From positions 1-64,000 of the forward strand of contig JAYFPK010000020.1 in the NCBI GenBank assembly GCA_034927815.1: a stretch of 64,000 nucleotides of DNA, read 5' to 3'. Numbering within the stretch: position 1 is the stretch's first letter; each line of letters opens with the position of its first letter. The position numbers and the translations under genes are program-made. Of the stretch, positions 57,960 to 64,000 are shown piece after piece. The notes beneath the pieces were generated by a model that saw only the letters and a list, made by a program, of their open reading frames with translations, did no database searches and was not told where the DNA came from. Origin of the DNA: Limiplasma sp034927815. Lineage in GTDB: Bacteria; Bacillota; Clostridia; Christensenellales; Aristaeellaceae.

Positions 57960-58445
57960 ATGCTGGCGTTTTGGGGCATCCTGGCGGCTGTGGCGGTTTT
58001 GGACAGGGCCGTTAAACTCTGGGCGGGAGCGGCGCTGAAAGTGGGGGAATCCCTGGTGGCCATCGGCGGGCTGTTGGAGCTGCGCTACACCCAAAACAGG
58101 GGCATGGCCCTGGGATTTTTGGCCGGTCAGTGGCTGGCGAACCTGGCGCTGCCCGTGGCCGCGGTGGTGGTATGGGTGCTTTTGGGGCGGCGCTATGAGC
58201 CCACCCGGTACAAGAGCGCCGCCAGCGCCCTGATGCTGGGAGGCTTTGTGGGCAACTTTCTGGACCGGCTGCTGTTTGGGTATGTGGTGGACATGATCTA
58301 CTTCCCCTGGCTGCCGTGGTTTGTTTGTAACGTGGCGGATATCGCCATTTGCGCGGGCGTGGTGATGCTGGTGGTGAGCCTGCTGTTTCGCCCCCAGGAT
58401 TGGAGAGAGAAGCATGGAGAGGATGAGCGGGGAAGCGCCGCGTAG
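57960..58445 (+). CDS. lspA: Lipoprotein signal peptidase (signal peptidase II)
   Basis: A 161-residue four-helix aspartyl protease that cleaves prolipoproteins after lipidation. Conserved N in YTQNRGMALG, and the two catalytic Asp in GNFLDRLLFGYVVDMIYF and CNVADIAICAG. ATG 57960, GGGGGAAGG upstream. It overlaps the pseudouridine synthase gene by 32 bp. Confidence 0.95.
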   Translation: MLAFWGILAAVAVLDRAVKLWAGAALKVGESLVAIGGLLELRYTQNRGMALGFLAGQWLANLALPVAAVVVWVLLGRRYEPTRYKSAASALMLGGFVGNFLDRLLFGYVVDMIYFPWLPWFVCNVADIAICAGVVMLVVSLLFRPQDWREKHGEDERGSAA

Positions 58446-59370
58446 CGGGCGGCTGGACGTGCTGCTGTCGGAGCTGTTCGGGTGCAGCCGCTCCGCCTGC
58501 GCCAAGGCCATCGCCCAGGGACGGGTGCGGGTGGACGGGCAGCCCGCGGCAAAGGCCTCCCAGGGGGTGGCCGCCGGAGCTTTGGTGGAAATGCAGGTTC
58601 CAGCGGCCTCGGAATCCCCGGTGGGCAAGGAGGACATCCCGATCCAGATCCTCTACCAGGATCAGGAGCTGGCGGTGGTGGTGAAGCCTTACGGCATGGT
58701 GGTGCACCCGGCGGCGGGGAACGAAAGCGGCACTTTGGTGAACGCGCTGCTCTTCGCCCTGGACGGCCTGAGCGGCATCGGCGGGGTGAAGCGCCCCGGC
58801 ATTGTCCACCGCCTGGACAAGGATACCAGCGGCTTGCTGCTGATCGCCAAGAATGACGCCGCCCACCTGGCCTTGAGCAAGCAGCTGGCCGGGCGGACCA
58901 TGGACAAGCACTACCTGGCCGTGGTGGAAGGGGCGATGAAGGAGCAAAGCGGCCTGGTGGACGCGCCCATCGCCCGCAGCCAGCGGGACCGCAAGAAGAT
59001 GGCTCCGGACCCCCAGGGCCGGGAGGCCCTCACCCGGTGGCGGCTGCTGGAGGCCATGAAGGATTGCTCGCTGTTGGATGTGAAGATTGAAACGGGCCGC
59101 ACCCACCAGATCCGGGTGCATATGCGGCATATCCACCACCCCATCGCCGGGGACCCCCTGTATGGGCAAAAAAACGGCGTGAAAGCGCCTCGGTTGATGC
59201 TTCACGCCGGGTATCTATGCTTTGACCATCCCCGCACCGGGGAAAGAATGGGCTTTACGGCCCCGCCGCCCCAGGAGTGGACGTCGGCCGCCCGGAAGCT
59301 GGGCCTTGGGGAGGGGACGTTGGAGCGCTGGGCCCTGGAGCTTCAAAGCCAAACAGCTCCGACACCGTGA
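58414..59370 (+). CDS. RluA-family 23S rRNA pseudouridine synthase (YlyB/RluD-like)
   Basis: A 318-residue enzyme with an N-terminal S4 domain (GRLDVLLSELF, AIAQGRVRVDG) and catalytic domain with GIVHRLDKDTSGLLLIAK (the catalytic Asp) and TGRTHQIRVHMRHIHHPIAG. The lspA-synthase order is the same as lspA-ylyB in Bacillus. The last 116 bp overlap the convergent polysaccharide deacetylase gene. Confidence 0.95.
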   Translation: MERMSGEAPRSGRLDVLLSELFGCSRSACAKAIAQGRVRVDGQPAAKASQGVAAGALVEMQVPAASESPVGKEDIPIQILYQDQELAVVVKPYGMVVHPAAGNESGTLVNALLFALDGLSGIGGVKRPGIVHRLDKDTSGLLLIAKNDAAHLALSKQLAGRTMDKHYLAVVEGAMKEQSGLVDAPIARSQRDRKKMAPDPQGREALTRWRLLEAMKDCSLLDVKIETGRTHQIRVHMRHIHHPIAGDPLYGQKNGVKAPRLMLHAGYLCFDHPRTGERMGFTAPPPQEWTSAARKLGLGEGTLERWALELQSQTAPTP

Positions 59371-59983
59371 CCATTTCGTATCCCTCGGCCTTCAGCCGGG
59401 GGATCAGCTTTTGGAGGCAGCGGAGGTCCTTGGGGTTGGTATGGTACAGGCAGACGCTCCCATTCTTGATCTGGGCAAAGGCGGTGTCCGGGTCGGTCTG
59501 GCTCACGGACCACAGGATCACGCGCTCATAACCCGCCTCCAAAATGGGCCCGAGGGTTCCCCGGATGGCGACGCGCCCGTAGGGAGGGCGCATGACCCGC
59601 ATCTGGTAGGAAAAGCCCAGCACCCGGTCCAGGGTTTCCTCCGTCTCGCGGAGCTGCCACAGGATGGCCCTGCGGTTTCTGTGGGACAAATCCGCGTGGG
59701 AGTAGGTATGGTTGCCGATCTCATGCCCCTCCGCCACCACCCGCTGCCACAGGGCGCTGTCCTTTTCCTTCAGCGCGTTGCCGATCACAAAAAAGGTTGC
59801 GGAGATCCCTTCTTCTTTGAAAAGGTCCAGCATGCTCTCCAACACCGCCATGTTTCTGCAATCGTCCACTGTGATGGCGATTTTTCTGACCTCGGGGTCG
59901 CCGAAGCGGTATGTGTCGGCGGTTTCCGCAGAGCAGGACAGGGGCAGCAGCATTGCCAGCAGCAAGGCCAGGGGCTTTCTCAT
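59255..59983 (-). CDS. Polysaccharide deacetylase (NodB domain), secreted
   Basis: A 242-residue protein with an N-terminal signal sequence (about 1-20; a Cys in LSCSAE is not in a full lipobox) and a NodB deacetylase domain: IAITVDD (motif 1, normally TFDDG), HEIGNHTYSH (metal His pair) and MRPPYGR. It likely removes acetyl groups from peptidoglycan or another surface glycan. The last ~27 residues are proline/serine/glycine rich and encoded by the strand opposite the end of the RluA gene. Confidence 0.88.
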   Translation of the reverse strand: MRKPLALLLAMLLPLSCSAETADTYRFGDPEVRKIAITVDDCRNMAVLESMLDLFKEEGISATFFVIGNALKEKDSALWQRVVAEGHEIGNHTYSHADLSHRNRRAILWQLRETEETLDRVLGFSYQMRVMRPPYGRVAIRGTLGPILEAGYERVILWSVSQTDPDTAFAQIKNGSVCLYHTNPKDLRCLQKLIPRLKAEGYEMVTVSELFGFEAPGPSAPTSPPQGPASGRPTSTPGAAGP

Positions 59984-60117
59984 GGGGGCACAACCTTCTT
60001 TGTCCGAATCCCCATCAGTATACCCGTTGGCCCTGGCGTTGGCAAGGGGGAGGAAGGCCGGGCCCTACGCGCCCAGGGGAACGGGGCCCAGGAGGGAATC
60101 CACGGCTCCCCTCCCGG

Positions 60118-60822
60118 TTAAAACTTCGCCCCGGGCAACTGCTCCGTCTTTTCATACAGGGTCAAATCCCCCGTTCGGTTCGCCATGCCCAGCAGGATTT
60201 CCTCGGGCCGGGCAAAGCCTTGCCTCTCCCAGCCCTTGCGCAGCCAGTTTTCGTCATAGCCCAGGGAGTGCAAGGCCTGGCCTACAATTCTCCCGTCCAG
60301 GATCACGGGCAAACAGGGCTCCTGGGAGACGGGGGATTGGCCCATGTCCGCCGGGGTCAGGGGACGGTTGACCGCCAGGGGGAGAAAGCTGAGCTTGCCG
60401 TTCACCTCCAGGATGACCAATTGGAGCTGGGAAAGGTCGAAATAGCCGCTGGAGCGGCACTCGGTCAGAAACTCGTTCAGGTCCAGCTTGGCTTTTTTCA
60501 GGTTTTGGAAGTACAGGGTTCCTTGGGAAAACAGCACCAAAGGCTCCCCCAGAATGAAACGGCGCAGGCGCAAAGAGTGGTCGTCCGCCAGGTTGGTGAG
60601 CCAGGTGACGCCTCCGTAGATCGCCATGGCCACCAGCCCCACCCAGCCTCCCTCGTCGGGATGGGTGGCGATCTCCGCGGCAATGGAGCCGATGGAGATG
60701 CCGGCGATGTAGTCAAAGAGCGTAAGCTGGCTCATCTGCCGGTTCCCCAGCAACTTGGTCATGAAAAACAAAGCCACCACGGACAAAATGCTGAACAGCG
60801 CCCCTTGCAAAAGCTCAGCCAT
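60118..60822 (-). CDS. DUF421 (YetF-like) membrane protein
   Basis: A 234-residue protein with three N-terminal helices and a cytoplasmic C-terminal domain (about 85-215). It has GNRQMSQLTLFDYIAGISIG and GYFDLSQLQLVILEVNGKLS, characteristic of YetF. Homologues are found among sporulation-related membrane proteins in Bacillus, but the role is not settled. Start ATG 60822, GGGG 7 nt upstream; the frame to 60987 overlaps comF and is not used. Confidence 0.88.
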   Translation of the reverse strand: MAELLQGALFSILSVVALFFMTKLLGNRQMSQLTLFDYIAGISIGSIAAEIATHPDEGGWVGLVAMAIYGGVTWLTNLADDHSLRLRRFILGEPLVLFSQGTLYFQNLKKAKLDLNEFLTECRSSGYFDLSQLQLVILEVNGKLSFLPLAVNRPLTPADMGQSPVSQEPCLPVILDGRIVGQALHSLGYDENWLRKGWERQGFARPEEILLGMANRTGDLTLYEKTEQLPGAKF

Positions 60823-60893
60823 AAAGCCACCCCTCCCCAATGCGTATCTAAGGAGTATGCACAGGGGAGGAGAGGGGTATACCAGGGCGGGGC

Positions 60894-61589
60894 TCAGGCC
60901 TTGCAAGCGGTGAAGAGCAGCGCCTCTTTGGCGCCGCAGGCCTTGAGCGCCTGGGCGCAGGCCGAGGCCGTGGCGCCGGTGGTGCATACGTCGTCCACCA
61001 GGAGGACTCGCTTGCCATATACCGCCGCAACATCCGCCACCTCAAAGGCCCCGCGCATATTGCGCTGGCGCTGGGCCAGGTCCAGCCCCACCTGGGAGCG
61101 GGTGGCCCGGAGGCGGCGCAGGGCCTGGGGGGCCACGGGCAGCTTCAGGTGCAGGGCCAGAGCCCGGCAGAGGACCTCCGCCTGGTTGAAGCCCCGCAAG
61201 CGCTGCCGCTTGGGGTGCAAAGGAACGGGAATCAGAACCTCCCCCTGGGCCAGGGCGGAGGCATCCGCCAGGGCAAAGACAGCGGCCATGCCCTGGGCCA
61301 GGGGACGGGCCGCCCAGTGGTCGTCGCCGTATTTGAGCCTGTGGGCCAGCTCCCGGGCCGCGCCGTGATGGGCAAAAGCAGCCCAGGAACAGGGGAGCGC
61401 CCCGCTGAGAAAAAAGGGCTGCTCCTGGGGGGAAAGCGCCTCCCGGGCCAGGGCCTCTTGGCAAGGGGCGCACAGCCAGGCCTCCCCGGGCTCCAGCAGG
61501 GGCTGGCCGCACAGGTGGCAGCAGGTGTTTTGGGGATAGCAAAGGGCGGCCAACGCGCGCAGGCCTTTGCCCAAAAGAGGCGCTTTCAT
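60894..61589 (-). CDS. comF: ComF family protein
   Basis: A 231-residue phosphoribosyltransferase-fold protein with an N-terminal zinc finger (CCHLCGQ and CAPC) and the PRPP loop VLLVDDVCTTGATA. ComFC supports DNA uptake in competent Firmicutes, but non-competent species also have it. The start overlaps the recD2 stop (ATGA), so it is cotranscribed. Confidence 0.92.
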   Translation of the reverse strand: MKAPLLGKGLRALAALCYPQNTCCHLCGQPLLEPGEAWLCAPCQEALAREALSPQEQPFFLSGALPCSWAAFAHHGAARELAHRLKYGDDHWAARPLAQGMAAVFALADASALAQGEVLIPVPLHPKRQRLRGFNQAEVLCRALALHLKLPVAPQALRRLRATRSQVGLDLAQRQRNMRGAFEVADVAAVYGKRVLLVDDVCTTGATASACAQALKACGAKEALLFTACKA

Positions 61590-63808
61590 CCCACCAAAGC
61601 CTGGAGCCTGGTTTTCAGGGTGGTGTACCGGGTAGCCACATGGTCGTTGCCCACCATCTGGGCAATGACCTCCTCCCGGCCCACCAGCACCACCAGCTGC
61701 TTGGCCCGGGTCAGGGCGGTATAGAGCAGATTCCGGGCCATGAGCATGGGCGGGCCGCCCACCACGGGCATCACCACCACCGGAAACTCGCTGCCCTGGC
61801 TTTTGTGCACCGTCAGGCAGTAGGCCAGCTCCAAGGCGTCCAATTGCTGCTTTTGGTAGGTCACGGTGCGGTCCTCGTCAAAGCAGACGCTCATCAGGTG
61901 CTCCGCGGGGTCGATGTGCTGGATGTAGCCCACGTCCCCATTGAAAACCCCGGCCCCCTCCTCCTCCCCGAAGGGCCCCCGGCGGATGTAGGGAAGCTGG
62001 TAGTCGTTCTTGGTCTGGATCACCTTGTCCCCCACCCGGTATTCCATCTCTCCGTGCACCAAGGATTCCGTGCCCCGCTTTTCCGGGTTCAGGGCCGTTT
62101 GCAAAAGCCGGTTCAGGGCAAAGGAGCCGCAGTCCCCCTTCTTGGTGGGGCTGAGCACCTGGATGGAGCGGACCGCCTCCGCCTGCCACCGGCTCTTGGG
62201 GAAGCCCAAATAAGCGGGCAGGCGGCGGTTGAGCAACTCGCAGATGGTTTGGGCGGCCTCGGTCTGGAGCATCTTGCGCTCAAAGAAAAAGTCGGCGTTT
62301 TTGGCGTTGAGGATGGGCATCTCCCCGTGGTTGATGCGGTGGGCGTTCACCACGATCATGCTGTCCCCCTCCTGGCGGAAGATGTCCGTGAGCCGCACGC
62401 TGGGCACGGTATCGCTTTGCAGAATATCCCGCAGCACATTGCCCGCCCCCACGCTGGGAAGCTGGTCCGCGTCCCCCACCAGAATCAGCCTTGTGCCGGG
62501 GAGCACCGCCCGCAGCAGCCCCCGCATCAGGGCCACATCCACCATGCTCATCTCGTCCACCACCAGGCAGTCCGTTTCCAGGGGGAAGTTTTCATCCCTG
62601 GCAAACACGTTCTCATCCCCACCGTACTCCAGCATCCGGTGGATGGTCTTGGCTTCCTCCCCGGTGGCCTCGCTCATGCGCTTGGCGGCCCGGCCCGTGG
62701 GGGCGGCCAGGAGAATGTCGTTCTCCTCCTTCAAAAGCCGCAAAATGCAGCGGATGATGGTGGTCTTTCCCGTGCCGGGCCCCCCGGTAATCACCAGCAC
62801 CCCTTCCTCCACAGCCCCGATGATGGCCTTCTTCTGGATGGGGCTGAAGGTAATGTCCATCTCCTTTTCCAGGGCGGCAATGCGCTGGGCCAGGCCCGGC
62901 ACCTTCTTGTAGGGCCGGGATTCCATCAAAGCATGGAGCCGCAGGGCGATCTCGCTCTCCGCGTGGAAGAAAAAGGGGAGGCACAGCGCGTCCTCGCAGT
63001 CGGGCAGCTGCAAGCCCACCAGCATCTTCATCAGCAGCCCTTCCTGGACCTGGTCCTGCACCAGCTCCTCCTCCACCCGCAGCAGCTCCGTGGCCCGCTG
63101 GATCAGGACCTGACGGGGCAGGTACGTATGGCCCCCGTTTCCGGCGGCTTCATTTAGCAAAAAATACAGGGCGGAGCGCACCCGAAACTCGCTGGAGGGG
63201 TCCATGCCCATGGACAGGGCAATCCGGTCCGCCGTTAAAAAGCCTACCCCTTCGATGTCCGTCACCATGCGGTAGGGATTCTGGCGGACGGCCTCGATGG
63301 TGCCCTCCCCATAGGCCTTGGCGATTTTCATGGCCAGGTTGGGGGAAAGGCCGTAGTTTTGCAAAAAGACCAGCGCCCGGCGCATGCTCATCTGCTGGCT
63401 GTAGCTTTCCAGGATCATGGCGGCCTTCTTGGGGCCGATGCCGGGAACCTCCGTCAGCCGCCGGGGGTCCTCCTCCAGCACACGCAAGGCCTCCTCCCCA
63501 AAGGCGGAGATAATCAGCTTGGCGGTGGCGGGGCCGATGCCCCGGATCAGGCCGGAGCCCAAGTATTTCTCAATGGCGCTCATGGTGCTGGGGGGCGTGA
63601 TCTCACAGGTTTTGGCGCTAAACTGCCGCCCGTACACCGAGTGCTCCGCCCAATCCCCCTGGAAGGTCACGCTTTCGCCGCTGGAAAGCTCCGGCATGGC
63701 GCCCACCACGGTATGCTGGGCGCGGCCCGCCACGACCCGAAGCACGGTATAGCCGTTCTCGTCGTTGCGGAAGGTGGTTTCCAGAACCGTTGCGGACAGC
63801 TGCTCCAT
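61586..63808 (-). CDS. recD2: RecD-like ATP-dependent helicase
   Basis: A 740-residue SF1B 5'-3' DNA helicase. N-terminal OB region and helix-hairpin-helix repeats (LTEVPGIGPKKAAMI), Walker A GGPGTGKTTIIR near residue 348, Walker B CLVVDEMSMVD, and the C-terminal motif LAYCLTVHKSQGSEFPVVVM. RecBC-independent role in repair and recombination. I start at ATG 63808 with GAGGGG 6 nt upstream; the longer frame has no family similarity. Confidence 0.95.
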   Translation of the reverse strand: MEQLSATVLETTFRNDENGYTVLRVVAGRAQHTVVGAMPELSSGESVTFQGDWAEHSVYGRQFSAKTCEITPPSTMSAIEKYLGSGLIRGIGPATAKLIISAFGEEALRVLEEDPRRLTEVPGIGPKKAAMILESYSQQMSMRRALVFLQNYGLSPNLAMKIAKAYGEGTIEAVRQNPYRMVTDIEGVGFLTADRIALSMGMDPSSEFRVRSALYFLLNEAAGNGGHTYLPRQVLIQRATELLRVEEELVQDQVQEGLLMKMLVGLQLPDCEDALCLPFFFHAESEIALRLHALMESRPYKKVPGLAQRIAALEKEMDITFSPIQKKAIIGAVEEGVLVITGGPGTGKTTIIRCILRLLKEENDILLAAPTGRAAKRMSEATGEEAKTIHRMLEYGGDENVFARDENFPLETDCLVVDEMSMVDVALMRGLLRAVLPGTRLILVGDADQLPSVGAGNVLRDILQSDTVPSVRLTDIFRQEGDSMIVVNAHRINHGEMPILNAKNADFFFERKMLQTEAAQTICELLNRRLPAYLGFPKSRWQAEAVRSIQVLSPTKKGDCGSFALNRLLQTALNPEKRGTESLVHGEMEYRVGDKVIQTKNDYQLPYIRRGPFGEEEGAGVFNGDVGYIQHIDPAEHLMSVCFDEDRTVTYQKQQLDALELAYCLTVHKSQGSEFPVVVMPVVGGPPMLMARNLLYTALTRAKQLVVLVGREEVIAQMVGNDHVATRYTTLKTRLQALVG

Positions 63809-63839
63809 AAAAGCCCCTCTTTCGTGCGGTTGCGCTCCT

Positions 63840-63870
63840 ATTATACCATGGATTGCGGGGCGTGGGGCAA
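63840..63870 (-). promoter_or_regulatory. Extended -10 promoter of recD2-comF
   Basis: On minus, TGG-TATAAT (-10 at 63840-63845) with TTGCCC (63865-63870) at 19-nt spacing. The extended -10 compensates for the long spacer. Confidence 0.6.
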
Positions 63871-64000
63871 GGAGGAAAAACATTGGGGCCCGGGGCTGGT
63901 TAGGTGGCATTTTGCCCACTCTTATGATACAATGCAAACAGGAGGGGAACAGGCCATTTGCCTGGTTCCCGGGCCCCTTCGGGGGAGATGGAGGGAAAAG
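63871..64000. other. Intergenic sequence at the window end
   Basis: No complete gene. A TATGATACAAT stretch at 63923-63933 on plus could be a -10 region for a gene beyond the window; no good -35 was seen. GGAGGGG at 63941 and a GGAGATGGAGGG stretch at 63985-63996 look like ribosome binding sequence. Confidence 0.3.

Noticed and set aside
61640..63157. 505-codon plus-strand frame opposite recD2
   Set aside because: Antisense shadow of a helicase with intact motifs; composition typical of GC-driven open frames.
1..64000. CRISPR array, prophage or transposase-bearing element
   Set aside because: No regularly spaced repeats of suitable length, no phage structural genes (the holin-family protein stands alone) and no transposase or integrase frame were seen.

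Overview
The window is 64 kb of a high-GC chromosome with tightly packed genes, and it reads as a member of the Clostridia (Bacillota). The evidence is RNase Y (rny), KhpA, the zinc form of ribosomal protein S14, a ribosomal L17 with the long insertions seen in some Clostridia, a KOW-domain RNA-binding protein between map and infA, an AraR-type GntR/LacI repressor, a YesM/YesN two-component pair, a DUF5665 protein ahead of lspA, and consensus sigma-A promoters with strong GGAGG ribosome binding sites. Order and family cannot be fixed from the sequence alone. No tRNA, rRNA, CRISPR array, prophage or insertion sequence with a transposase was found.

Layout. 0-3.7 kb: an unrecognised low-GC block, a DUF368 (PopT-type) lipid carrier transporter, rny, and a long structured leader with a consensus promoter. 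3.7-19.1 kb, all minus strand except two genes: a processive glycosyltransferase, a TGS/uridine-kinase-like protein, a DEDDh exonuclease, a flavoprotein, an RpiR regulator, surE, membrane proteins, then the ylxM-ffh-rpsP-khpA and rimM-trmD block interrupted by a terminator and a large GT-C-like membrane protein. 19.1-20.1 kb: a compact XRE-regulator/59-residue-protein module with twin operators. 20.1-25.4 kb: the araR-araB-araA-araD arabinose operon with a recognisable AraR operator. 25.4-26.1 kb: a gene-free stretch of imperfect repeats. 26.1-29.0 kb: two polytopic GT-C-like membrane proteins.

29.1-46.4 kb is the S10-spc-alpha ribosomal superoperon, rpsJ to rplQ, carrying secY, adk, map, a KOW protein, infA and rpoA. 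It starts from a consensus promoter and ends in a strong terminator. It has three unusual features: L30 carries a ~100-residue lysine/alanine/proline histone-H1-like tail; several intercistronic gaps hold G/C-rich palindromic repeats; and a perfect 74-bp inverted repeat flanking a promoter lies between rpmJ and rpsM, with a terminator in each arm.

46.6-57.2 kb is a sugar-use island: a xylose-isomerase-like protein and a ketose-3-epimerase-like protein on one strand, a divergent Gfo/Idh/MocA dehydrogenase plus ThuA pair, a YesM/YesN system and an ABC importer. The gene set fits oxidation-based (3-keto sugar) glycoside metabolism, although the substrate is unknown. 57.5-64 kb holds DUF5665-lspA-RluA on plus, then a polysaccharide deacetylase, a DUF421 protein and recD2-comF on minus.

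The best candidates for something undescribed are the inverted-repeat promoter element at 42947-43188, the L30 tail, the small operator-controlled 59-residue protein module, and the terminator that doubles as a -35 element ahead of a possible structured RNA upstream of rny.
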